Assembly (NCBI GenBank): GCA_016763715.1
Contig: JAESTG010000108.1
Coordinates: forward strand, 1-12,056
Direction of reading: 5' to 3'
Length of the DNA: 12,056 bases
Source of the DNA: Flavobacteriaceae bacterium
GTDB lineage: Bacteria; Bacteroidota; Bacteroidia; Flavobacteriales; Flavobacteriaceae
Shown here in pieces: positions 1-7,928 of the stretch (positions within the stretch are counted from its first letter, which is position 1; every line of letters begins with the position of its first letter). The notes below the pieces were generated by a model. That model made no database searches. It was given only the letters and a program-made list of their open reading frames with translations, and was not told the origin of the DNA. The position numbers and the translations under genes were made by a program.

Positions 1-375
1 CAATCATTCTTTGTGGCATCGGTTCTGCCGCTGAACCCAAACGAATGAAACATCCCTTTTCACTCATCCCATATTTTTGAGATGATATGGTTTTTCTGGA
101 CCGCTGGCCATAATGATTTTTAGAATGTTCTTGCCGTCCCTTTCCTCACTCACAATATCAAACAAACCAAGTGCTGAAGGACGGATATTATTTTTGAGTC
201 TATCCTTGATTTTCAATTGGTCGCCATCAGCATCTGTCAAACCGTAAGTGTTTCCTTCCTTATCAATACCTATATATAGAATACCACCTTCACGGTAGTT
301 CAGAAATGCGATAACCTCTTTTTCAAGTCCATCGGTAAGTTCTCGTTTATATTCTATACGGTTTGTTTCAGTCAT
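1..375 (-). pseudogene. AlbA_2 (Schlafen-type) domain protein, 5' part, frameshifted
   Basis: Starts at an ATG (373-375) and stops after 103 codons at 64-66. The N-terminus carries NRIEYKREL and then FLNYREGGILYIGIDKEG, the core of the AlbA_2 fold found in Schlafen-like proteins and many bacterial putative transcription or defence factors. The frame breaks at the A5 run (plus-strand T5, 74-78). With one extra A the reading continues as YGMSEKGCFIRLGSAAEP and runs open to the window edge, which is the expected end of the AlbA_2 domain. The annotated 103-residue product is therefore only a piece of a longer gene. Forty-nine bases separate it from the preceding gene, so it could share the operon or have its own promoter; no clear promoter is seen. 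The AlbA_2 call is firm, while its role (regulator, or nuclease as in Schlafens) cannot be told from this fragment. Confidence 0.8.
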
Positions 376-424
376 TGTTACAACAAAATATGTATATAAA
401 GATACTTATATTAGTCTAACATAA

Positions 425-926
425 TTATGCTACATTTTTCTCCAATATCAAATTCAAAAATGATGTCGGTTGTAAAAAATAGTTTGGATTCTCTTCTAAT
501 TTTTCTTTAATCAAAATAAGACCACCATTGGTATATGATTCCATAGTTTTCAGCATCAATTTTACAGCTTGATCTTCTTCAAGTTCTCCTTTCTCAAGAT
601 CAATCAAGTTGATATCTGTTTTTGCCAAAAGTGCGATAAACATATTTTCTTGTATGTTAGTAAAATCCTTGCGTGTAGAAATCGTTGTTTTACTGCCCCA
701 GTGCTGAATGTGATGACTAAAGTCCGTTTTCTTTTCAACATCGGGTATTGGTGTTAATTCATTGTTGTAAAGACCCAGAAAGAAAGCATAGGTATATAGT
801 TCATAGTTAGTACTGAAGTGTTTACCAAGATTAATTTTCTTTTCACCTTCTGCACCAAACTTTTGAGAAAGTGAGGCAAACAAGTCTTTATGAACCTCAC
901 TATATTTTGGAATTTTAGTTTTCCAT
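425..926 (-). CDS. Unrecognised ~150-166 aa protein of the phosphorothioation cluster, start disrupted
   Basis: The clear open frame starts at a TTG (881-883; 152 residues) and ends with TAA at 425. It stays open further upstream without an ATG. An ATG in another frame (924-926) lies one base after the TAA of the SMC-like gene, but reads only three codons. Removing one A from the A4 run right after it (919-922) joins that ATG to the open frame, giving an N-terminus METKIPKYSEVHKDLFASLS and 166 residues. That start fits the tight packing of the operon better than the TTG. The protein looks soluble and mostly helical, with a segment NYELYTYAFFLGLYNNEL and a charged middle. The pattern faintly recalls small Dnd-associated/DndE-like proteins (dnd_assoc_4 type), but I would not assign it. 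Position suggests an accessory to the restriction module. Confidence 0.7.
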
Positions 927-927
927 T

Positions 928-2485
928 TTATAATGTGATTACTTGTGTGTTAATTGTCTTTAAATTGTTTGAATCAAATGGTCTTTCTAGTTTTACCCAA
1001 AATGCTTTATCTCTTCTAACACTTTCAAATTCTTTTTTAATTGAAAGTGCTTTTGTGACTTTATCTGAATGAAGAAAATCTTTAATAAGTAATATTTTTT
1101 GGCTATCTATTTCAAAAATCAAATTTAAGAACTGTGCTGTTTTGTTTTCACCAAATGATGATGTTGGTGCATCAAAAATCATAGGGAAGTTTTCCTCTTT
1201 TATCTCTGATGCTAGTTCTGAAATAGCAAATAGAATAGATATGTGCATTGAGGTTAACAATGATTGATTTGGCTTATAAAATGTTCTGCCATTTTCTTGC
1301 AATTCAACTTCAACTATTGTTCGATTAACTTTATTTCGCCTTGTAAATACGATTGTACCAGTAAAAGCATCAATGTTGATTCTTTTGAAAAAGTTATTTG
1401 ATTTTGTTTGCAGCTTCTCAATAAATTCATCAAACTTTATTTCTTTTGTATCGATAAATATAGTTTCAATATCTCGCAATATATTTCTTGTTTTAATCAA
1501 GAATGAATTTGCCGAATTAATATCGATTCTATCTTTCTCCTCCTTTTTTAAAACTAAATCGGTTTCAAGTTTTTTAAATTTTGCTGTATAATTGACTTCG
1601 TCTTGATTGCGGATTTTTAGGTCATTTTGCCAAGCATTATAATTTTTTAGGACATCTATTAATTTTTCCTCTGCAATACTTGAATTACCCAAAATTCGCT
1701 CTCTCTCCGTTTTTTCATTTTCTAATTGTTCATTGAGTTCTTCAATATCTTTTTTTCTATCATTATTAAATTCAAAAAGTTCTTTGATTCTGGTTCTTAT
1801 TAATCGAAGGTTTTTCAAATTGTCTTCGTGACTTATACTCAAATTTTCAAGTCTATTGGTATAATCTAGTTTGAAAAACGGTTCATCTTTTTCCTCTTCA
1901 TTTTCTTCGACAACTTGAGTTTCTAAATAGGCTTTTGGTCTTTTCATCATAAATACATACGCATCTGAACCCTTCTCTGCTTCACGATTACATACTTTGC
2001 ATATTTCATCGTGCAACATTTCTTCCATATGTGACTTTGATGGCACACCATCAGGAAGAGGAACCGCATTATTGAGTAATTCTGCTTTTGCTTTTTTCTC
2101 ACCTAGTTTAATGCCCTTCTGTTTATCAAATTCAGATTGTAGTTCTCTTCGTTTTTTGCTATGTGCAGACACCTTTTCAGCAAATTCTTTGTGGAATGAT
2201 TCGAAATTGACTAGAATCCAATTTTCATCAAATAGGGACGTTGTGTAGTTCTCGTCAATACCTTCATTAAGAGAAGAAATTTTCCCCTCAATTTCTTTAA
2301 TTCTTTTATTTAATGTTTCTAAGGCATATGCATTATTAACGTGACTTTCTGCTAATTGCAAATTTCCCTCAATTTTCCTAATTTCCTCTTCAGTTGAGTT
2401 TAAATGAACAAGATATTTAGACTTCTCGTTTTGTATAAGAAGAATTTCTCCTTCAAGTTTTTTATAAAGAACCTCATTTTTTTTT
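928..2485 (-). CDS. SMC/Rad50/DndD-like ATPase, C-terminal part (continues 2474-3079 after a frameshift)
   Basis: This frame supplies the second half of a DndD/Rad50-like ATPase. Joined to the upstream part by dropping one A of the A9 tract, the gene runs 928-3079 and encodes 716 residues, a normal length for DndD-like proteins. A long coiled-coil-rich stretch surrounds a CKVC motif at merged residues 360-363, almost exactly the midpoint, as expected for a Rad50-type zinc hook. Near the C-terminus, FPMIFDAPTSSFG holds the Walker B Asp (merged D636), preceded by a degenerate signature region, SLLTSMHIS. The frame technically extends back to an ATG at 2560-2562, but those residues lie in the out-of-frame reading of the upstream part and are probably not real. 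TAA at 928-930 lies one base before the likely ATG of the next gene. Position matches the last gene of an sspFGH-like restriction module. Family certain; letter uncertain. Confidence 0.88.
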
Positions 2486-3079
2486 ATCAAGCTTTGAAGA
2501 ATCTTCCACCGCTTTTTCAGCTTTTTCTCGAAGGAAAATACCCTTCTCTGAATATTTATCATAATGTTTTGCCTCAGAAAATAAATTAATGAGGTTTACT
2601 AGAGCACTATCACTTTTAAAAATATTTAAATCAGCCTCACCTTTAAACATAGAATATTTTCGAATTTGGAAAGGGAATACTCGGTCAAGAAGCACCGCCC
2701 CATCAACTTGATTACGCTCACCTGAACTATTTTCTTCAATACCCTCAATCATAAAACTTGACGTAGAACACTCATTCGCCTTTTCCTTTTTAGCAAGAAA
2801 GGACTTGGTTATGATACTTTTCTGGCCATACTGTTCCACAGTCATTGACACTCTTACTCTAAAGCTATCTCCAATTTGTGTTTCATCTAGTTTCTTGGCA
2901 GAAACAAGCATTTCAAGTCCTCGGTTTTCACCATTGAAAAGCCATTCAACAGCTTCAAAGAATTTCGTTTTTCCTTCTCCATTTTCACCAAGAATAATAT
3001 TTAACCCTTCCGATAATATAAAAGTGTTGGTGTCGTAATAACAGAGATAGTTGTCTATCTGTATTTTCTTGATAATCAT
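2474..3079 (-). CDS. SMC/Rad50/DndD-like ATPase, N-terminal part with Walker A
   Basis: Starts with ATG (3077-3079), overlapping the TGA of the 76-residue gene in an ATGA junction, which implies translational coupling. Residues 1-50 form the typical SMC/RecF/DndD head: IDNYLCYYD, then Walker A GENGEGKT at 31-38, followed by FFEAVEWLF. YSMFKGEADLNIF near residues 142-154 resembles the Q-loop region of DndD-like ATPases. The frame stops at TGA right after an A9 tract (2477-2485), giving 201 residues that end in the first coiled coil. Alone it lacks the Walker B and the second half of the head, so it could not hydrolyse ATP. With A8 the reading passes through LDKKNEVLYKK into the downstream frame. 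Either a sequencing indel, a phase-variable tract or a true inactivating mutation. Confidence 0.9.
   Translation of the reverse strand: MIIKKIQIDNYLCYYDTNTFILSEGLNIILGENGEGKTKFFEAVEWLFNGENRGLEMLVSAKKLDETQIGDSFRVRVSMTVEQYGQKSIITKSFLAKKEKANECSTSSFMIEGIEENSSGERNQVDGAVLLDRVFPFQIRKYSMFKGEADLNIFKSDSALVNLINLFSEAKHYDKYSEKGIFLREKAEKAVEDSSKLDKKK
2477..2485 (-). repeat. A9 homopolymer causing the frameshift in the SMC-like gene
   Basis: On the coding strand the run reads GAT, nine A, TGA. Nine A give a stop at once; eight A join both halves of the ATPase into one 716-residue frame. Runs of this length are prone to polymerase slippage, transcriptional slippage and base-calling error, so the observed length may not be the only one in the cell population. 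Confidence 0.85.
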
Positions 3080-3306
3080 AATGCCTCATTTAAAAATTGT
3101 GTGACTTGGTTGCGTAAAACAGAATCTGTAACAGGTGAAGTGCCATCTAATCCTTCCACTATCAGTGCAATTGCCCTAATTATTGGTTTATCTGAATAGA
3201 GAGCTTCTCCTATTGTGGAAGGCAAATCAGTTTTATCAAATTCATACTTAGATTCAAGTAAATGGTGAGTTAAAAAACTTTTAAGTATATTATCTTTTCT
3301 TGCCAT
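3076..3306 (-). CDS. Small phosphorothioation-system-associated protein (76 aa)
   Basis: ATG at 3304-3306, 11 bases after the helicase stop. TGA at 3076-3078 overlaps the ATG of the SMC-like ATPase. It encodes 76 residues, soluble, predicted mainly helical, with an acidic/hydrophobic middle (EFDKTDLPSTIGEAL, then DKPIIRAIALIVEGL) and no cysteines or catalytic motif. It matches my memory of the family named 'DNA modification system-associated small protein', found between the helicase and SMC-like genes of such clusters. By order it would be the middle gene of an sspFGH-like module. Coupling on its downstream side suggests it is made in step with the SMC-like protein and may act as a bridging or adaptor subunit; that role is inferred, not shown. 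Confidence 0.85.
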   Translation of the reverse strand: MARKDNILKSFLTHHLLESKYEFDKTDLPSTIGEALYSDKPIIRAIALIVEGLDGTSPVTDSVLRNQVTQFLNEAL

Positions 3307-3317
3307 AAGTATGAATT

Positions 3318-5522
3318 TTATAAATCGTTTAAGTTTAAACTATAGTAGTCCAAAATGTTTTTTAAGGTTTGGTAGGTGTCAGATTTATTCATTGCTAGAT
3401 TAGCGAAATCGACAACTCTCTCCAATTCTTTCTTAACTAGCCCTTTTTCCATCTCAAAAGTATTTTCTTCAGAACCTACTTCTGGCACTACTACTAAATC
3501 GTGAATAGTTGCATGGATTTTATCATCGTGCAAACGCAATACTCTGCCTCTTCTTTGAATGAACTGCCGAGGATTTCCGGTACTAGCACAAAATATTGCT
3601 AACTCTGAACGTGGTACGTCTACACCTTCATCTAAACACTTCATTGATGTCAATACGTGAATATTTCCAGCTTCAAAGTTCTTCAAGATTTCTTCACGAT
3701 TGACGGAATTTGAAGTAAATTGTTTTACCATAACAGAGTCATCCGTTTGGCTCACAGCTTTAGTATATTCGTTTATCAACCTATTTTCATCTTCCGTTTC
3801 AACGCTAAAATCTATATTATCAAAATTTGATTCTATTCCCTCTGGGACATATACTAAAGTATATTTTAGATCCTTACGCTTATCATACTCATCCCTTAGT
3901 ATATTTCGAAAGGCTTCTAATTTATTTGCTGCTTTGTGAATAATGCGTTTTCTTTTAAGAAGCAACATCTCTATTTCTGGACTGCTTCTAAATGCACCTG
4001 TATCTTTGTCAAATAAACCCATTCTTAATAATTGTAGAGATAACTCCCTATAATTCTTCATTTCCTGAACTGTAAGTTTTACGACGTGCGGGTAATAAGT
4101 GTATTTGCACAACCATCCAATTTTTAAAGCTTCCTCCATAGAATACGAAACTATATAAGGTGGCTCATCATCAAAAAATTCTTGAATGGCGTTGTTTCCT
4201 AGTTCATCAAATTTTCTGTGTGGTGTAGCGGACAATCCAATTCTCTTCTCCAAATGTATATTTGGTAATATTCTCAAAATACCTTGTGAACCCAGATTAT
4301 GGGTTTCATCTGCAATTAAAATAGTGTCATTTGGAAGTTGTGAGAAATAGCTTTGAAATTTGGGTCTTGGCAAAGAAGCGTATGTTACAATAACAATAAA
4401 AGATGTATCGATAAGCTTTGAAGCCGTATTGAAGAATGCAAGATTACTATCCCAATTTTCCTTAGAACTTACGGCAATAATATTTTTGAAATTAAACTTG
4501 GCGCATACTTTTTTCCATTGCTCGACTAATGCAGTTGTTGGAACTGTAATAATTGCTCTGTAAATGTTTGTTTTATGATATTCGTTAAGCAAGCAGTTTA
4601 GGGAAGTAATTGTTTTCCCTGTTCCTGTTGCCATTGCAAACATTCCCTTATAATTATTGACAACCCACTCGTTATAAGCGTTAATTTGATATTCCCTAGG
4701 ACCTTCTTTATATGGAAATCTAGGCGATCTTCGAATGAGATCAATGTCATTGAAAAGTTTTGTAATGGTTTTTTTGAGATTGGGATTTAAAATTAAACTC
4801 TGTTTCTTTTTTAAGAGTTGTTCTTCTTGAACAAGTAATTCATTTATATCCTTTTTGCCAAACCTATCTTTTAGAACAACTTCTATTTGATCTACAGGAA
4901 TATATTCTACATCTTCATCTTTCTCAGTAAAATAATCATCCATTAATTTGAGCTGTTTTTTTATTAGTTTGTTTGATCGCCCATTTTCCCAGCTTAGAAA
5001 GGCTTCAAGTTCCTCTAAATTTTCTGATAGTCCATAGAGTGTAAAATTACAAGAAGCTTTATAGCCAACAGAATTTAGTCCATCACTGAAAACTCCTGAT
5101 TTATAATGAGCAATTCCTTTTCCGTTTTTGGGTTTGATGACTTTAATTTCAATTCGCTTTTCAGCAATTAGATAAGCTAAACATTCAAAAAAGTGGGTGT
5201 CGTATTCATCTAATACTTTACCCAACGAAACAACATCCATTAAATCAAAAACCTTGTTGTTAGAATCTCCATTGGCTTTTATAACCGCTTCTTTATCTTT
5301 TGAAGAGAGCAAATGATTGATAACCATTTTCATCTTACCCCCTTTGCTAATAAAGGTGGCAAAGCCAACCGAAAGCAAATTGATAGCGGAAGAACTGAAG
5401 TAGCCTAATAATAAGTTGAACTCATTACTATTAGCTAAGCCATCTAAATAGAATTGTAGAGGTTCATTTTCAGAATCTGTTTTGTAATCTCTATCCAGTG
5501 ACCAATCACAATCTTTAAGCAT
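3318..5522 (-). CDS. SF2 helicase with N-terminal PLD-like domain (phosphorothioation restriction enzyme)
   Basis: Encodes 734 residues; ATG at 5520-5522 lies four bases after the TAA of the desulfurase gene. The N-terminal third looks like a phospholipase-D-family nuclease half: FNLLLGYFSSSAINLL at 35-50, then H139-Y-K141, D147 and N159 in IAHYKSGVFSDG and ASCNFT. An SF2 helicase core follows: Walker A TGTGKT (299-304, K303), DETH (405-408), SATP (431-434), motif V CLDEGVDVP (629-637) and motif VI QFIQRRGR (653-660). All helicase motifs are present, so the motor should be active. This architecture matches the 'DNA phosphorothioation system restriction enzyme' family (dnd_restrict_1), and by position it would be the first gene of an sspFGH-like module. 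It probably moves along and damages DNA that lacks the sulfur mark. A single PLD motif implies a dimer if it is a nuclease. Confidence 0.93.
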   Translation of the reverse strand: MLKDCDWSLDRDYKTDSENEPLQFYLDGLANSNEFNLLLGYFSSSAINLLSVGFATFISKGGKMKMVINHLLSSKDKEAVIKANGDSNNKVFDLMDVVSLGKVLDEYDTHFFECLAYLIAEKRIEIKVIKPKNGKGIAHYKSGVFSDGLNSVGYKASCNFTLYGLSENLEELEAFLSWENGRSNKLIKKQLKLMDDYFTEKDEDVEYIPVDQIEVVLKDRFGKKDINELLVQEEQLLKKKQSLILNPNLKKTITKLFNDIDLIRRSPRFPYKEGPREYQINAYNEWVVNNYKGMFAMATGTGKTITSLNCLLNEYHKTNIYRAIITVPTTALVEQWKKVCAKFNFKNIIAVSSKENWDSNLAFFNTASKLIDTSFIVIVTYASLPRPKFQSYFSQLPNDTILIADETHNLGSQGILRILPNIHLEKRIGLSATPHRKFDELGNNAIQEFFDDEPPYIVSYSMEEALKIGWLCKYTYYPHVVKLTVQEMKNYRELSLQLLRMGLFDKDTGAFRSSPEIEMLLLKRKRIIHKAANKLEAFRNILRDEYDKRKDLKYTLVYVPEGIESNFDNIDFSVETEDENRLINEYTKAVSQTDDSVMVKQFTSNSVNREEILKNFEAGNIHVLTSMKCLDEGVDVPRSELAIFCASTGNPRQFIQRRGRVLRLHDDKIHATIHDLVVVPEVGSEENTFEMEKGLVKKELERVVDFANLAMNKSDTYQTLKNILDYYSLNLNDL

Positions 5523-5526
5523 ATTT

Positions 5527-6672
5527 TTAATTTGGTTCAGTTAGTTCTTTTATCTTTTCAACAACTATTGCTACATCTTCCATTGTGTTGTATTTGCCCA
5601 GTGAAAAACGCAATGAAGCGAATGCATCATCATTACTAAGCCCCATTGATTTTAGTACGTGAGAAGGTTCAAAAATAGCTGACGTGCAAGCGGAACCATT
5701 TGAAACTGCTATGTTTCTCATTCGACCAATTAGTACATTAGCATCTTGACCTTGGAAACAAATATTTGTTGTGTTATAAATCCTTTTTGCTAATTCACCG
5801 TTTAGTGATGTATTCTGTAATTTTAGTAATTCAGACTCCAATTTATTTCTTAATTCAAGAATGATTATCTCATTTTCTTTCATTTCTTGACCAGCAACTT
5901 CACAAGCTTTCGCTAAAGCAATAATTCCAGGGACATTTAATGTGCCACTTCTCAAGCCTATTTCGTGACCACCTCCGTGAATTTGTGGTGTAAGATTCAC
6001 TTTATTTCCACTTCGTCTTAGGTATAGTGCGCCAATACCTTTTGGGGCATACATTTTATGGCCGCTAAAACAAAGTAAATCAACTCCTAATTCATCTACA
6101 TCAATATCAATTTTACCAAGGGCTTGCGTGGCATCTGTCATAAATAGAGCGCCTTTTTTGTGAGCCAATGAGGCGATTTTCTTAATGGGCTGAATAATTC
6201 CTGTCTCATTATTAACATACATAACCGAAACAAGTATTGTATCTGGTCGAATAGATTGCTCTAAAACGTCCAAACAAACCAATCCATTTCCTTTAACGGG
6301 CAGAAAAGTTACTTCAAAACCTTTTTTTTCTAAATCCTTGCAAGTGTCTAAAACTGCTTTATGTTCGGTGGAAACCGTGATGATGTGTTTTCCTTTGCCC
6401 ATATAACTTTCTGCTATTCCTTTAAGCGCAATGTTTATTGCCTCTGTAGCTCCACTAGTAAAGATAATTTCCTTGGATTCTGAATTGATGAAATAAGCAA
6501 TTTGCTCTCGGGCTTGTTTTACGCTTTCATTGATGGTTTGACCAAAATTATGTGTGCTACTTGAGTTGCCGAAATTATCCTTTAAAAAAGGTAACATTGC
6601 ATCGAGCACCCTCGGGTCGATAGGTGTGGTAGAGTTGTAGTCAAGGTATGATGTTTTTTTAAAGCTTTCCAT
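5527..6672 (-). CDS. sspA: Cysteine desulfurase (SspA/IscS/DndA-like)
   Basis: A complete PLP enzyme of the NifS/IscS class, 381 residues, that takes sulfur from L-cysteine to form a protein persulfide and alanine. Visible features: LDYNSTTP at the N-terminus, SGATEAIN (73-80), H104 in STEHKAV, NETG (155-158), D180 in DATQALGK, the PLP lysine K206 in SGHK, GGGHEIGLRSGT (233-244) and the catalytic cysteine C329 in SNGSACTS. ATG at 6670-6672; TAA four bases before the helicase ATG. Its place directly between the PP-loop sulfurtransferase and the restriction genes makes it the dedicated sulfur donor for DNA phosphorothioation (SspA role), although a housekeeping IscS has the same chemistry. The gene looks intact. 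The 155 bases upstream hold a small ORF and could contain an internal promoter, none of which is recognisable. Confidence 0.96.
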   Translation of the reverse strand: MESFKKTSYLDYNSTTPIDPRVLDAMLPFLKDNFGNSSSTHNFGQTINESVKQAREQIAYFINSESKEIIFTSGATEAINIALKGIAESYMGKGKHIITVSTEHKAVLDTCKDLEKKGFEVTFLPVKGNGLVCLDVLEQSIRPDTILVSVMYVNNETGIIQPIKKIASLAHKKGALFMTDATQALGKIDIDVDELGVDLLCFSGHKMYAPKGIGALYLRRSGNKVNLTPQIHGGGHEIGLRSGTLNVPGIIALAKACEVAGQEMKENEIIILELRNKLESELLKLQNTSLNGELAKRIYNTTNICFQGQDANVLIGRMRNIAVSNGSACTSAIFEPSHVLKSMGLSNDDAFASLRFSLGKYNTMEDVAIVVEKIKELTEPN

Positions 6673-6699
6673 TAAAAATTATTATTAATGCTCATCTAT

Positions 6700-6816
6700 C
6701 TAATTATCTAGTTCCGCAAGAACTAATTTGATAAGGGTCGGGGTTAAATCTATCTTACCACTGTCTACTATATCAAGTAAGGTATTAACCGTCCAAATTT
6801 CAACATTAAATTTCAT
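6700..6816 (-). pseudogene. 38-codon ORF resembling the start of a DUF262 protein (possible remnant)
   Basis: In the only sizeable gap of the block (6673-6827) an ATG (6814-6816), 11 bases after the stop of the PP-loop gene, opens 38 codons ending in TAG. The first 25 residues, including IWTVNTLLDIVDSGKIDLTP, look like the N-terminus of DUF262 proteins, where this segment is followed by Pro-x-Tyr-Gln-Arg. Here the frame instead ends in TLIKLVLAELDN. In another frame the bases just after the proline codon read Pro-Tyr-Gln before stopping soon after. DUF262 is the N-terminal domain of SspE, the usual nuclease partner next to sspD, so this could be a stump of a lost sspE-like gene. It might instead be a real small protein. 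The similarity was judged by eye only. Confidence 0.45.
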
Positions 6817-6827
6817 AATGAATTATT

Positions 6828-7928
6828 TTAAACAAAACAAGAAGCGCACCCTTCACCCTCATCATCCAATATATCTACTAGGTATGGTGATTTTGTTTTG
6901 GATTTTCTTTCCATTCGTTTAATATACTCCACTTTGATTTTTTCCATCCTTTCAGGTTGAATCAATTCTTCCAAACTCTCACCTTGTGCCCAAGTATATC
7001 CGTCTTTCTCATATTCCATTGCCTTTAGGTACAATTCTTTATGTTGCTCATACAACCAAACCCATTCAATTTTTTGTTGAAAAAAACAGAAAAAACAACC
7101 TGAACGGCTTCTTGCATATTCACCCTTTTTACCATTTACCTCAAATTCTATTTTGTTGTAATATGCAGGTACTCCAACGCCGCTTTCTTCTAATATTCTG
7201 AAAATATCTGCTTTAATTGATACTTCATCATTTTCCAAAAGTGGAAATGCATCCTCTGTGGCTAATGGGTATTCTGTTGTTTTCAAAAAGTCGAAAACCA
7301 AATGATTGAAAGCTTTTACATTTGAATCTAGTAAAATATTCAGCTTTTGGTCAAGGGTAAAACTAGGATTTACTTTTCGAGAAATGGTTTGAAATGTTTT
7401 CTCTTGATTTTGACCGAAATCTATATTTTTAGACATTGTTAGTAGTTGCTCCATATTTTGGTTAGAAAGCATCTTAGTTACTACGTCCTTACTCCAGATA
7501 TTCTTGCGAAAAGGAAATATGGATTGAATGTTCTTTTTAGTAGAAATGTAACCTTCTCTTTCTTCATCACCCCTAATGCCTACATAAGAAACCACTGGGT
7601 CGGTCCCGACATAATTCTCGAAAGGGTCCAACTTTAATTTTTTTGTACACCAACGAGCATTAGAAGAAGGTAAAAATCCACCATACATTTGCAAAAAATG
7701 GTCAAATGGATCTTCTGAACTGTTTTCTGCACCTTGTAAAAGATTAATTTTTATTCCAAGGTAAACTTCTAAGTTTTTAATTAATTGGTATGTTTCTTCT
7801 AATTCTTTTCCTGTATCGCAAGAGTAAAATTCCAAGTCGATGGATGGATATTTAGTTTTTATATAAATAGCCAAAGCAGCACTATCCTTTCCTCCTGATA
7901 TACCTAATACGTGTCTTATTTTGCTCAT
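6828..7928 (-). CDS. sspD: PP-loop ATP pyrophosphatase / PAPS-reductase-family DNA sulfurtransferase (SspD/DndC-like)
   Basis: Encodes 366 residues. SGGKDS at 11-16 is the PP-loop that adenylates its target; CDTGKELEET (37-46), ARWCTKKLK (91-99) and VGIRGDEER (116-124) are further marks of the PAPS reductase/DndC family. Cysteines C94, C278 and C281 (SRSGCFFC) are placed to hold an iron-sulfur cluster as in DndC. A second pair, C361 and C364, sits in the last six residues (GCASCFV). An insert of about 100 residues (roughly 145-245) separates the PP-loop core from the cysteine region. ATG at 7926-7928 overlaps the upstream TGA as ATGA, so it is coupled to the ATPase gene. Expected role: receive sulfur from the cysteine desulfurase and place it in the DNA backbone. 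The gene is intact. Confidence 0.93.
   Translation of the reverse strand: MSKIRHVLGISGGKDSAALAIYIKTKYPSIDLEFYSCDTGKELEETYQLIKNLEVYLGIKINLLQGAENSSEDPFDHFLQMYGGFLPSSNARWCTKKLKLDPFENYVGTDPVVSYVGIRGDEEREGYISTKKNIQSIFPFRKNIWSKDVVTKMLSNQNMEQLLTMSKNIDFGQNQEKTFQTISRKVNPSFTLDQKLNILLDSNVKAFNHLVFDFLKTTEYPLATEDAFPLLENDEVSIKADIFRILEESGVGVPAYYNKIEFEVNGKKGEYARSRSGCFFCFFQQKIEWVWLYEQHKELYLKAMEYEKDGYTWAQGESLEELIQPERMEKIKVEYIKRMERKSKTKSPYLVDILDDEGEGCASCFV

Noticed and set aside
376..424. Promoter or terminator in the 49-base gap before the AlbA_2 gene
   Set aside because: The gap is AT-rich, with only a loose match to a Bacteroidota -7 box (TATCTTTA) and no upstream partner; no stable hairpin with a T run is visible.
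6728..6922. Plus-strand ORFs, for example this 64-codon frame
   Set aside because: All plus-strand frames lie opposite well-supported minus-strand genes or cross their ends, and none shows protein-like composition or a start signal.
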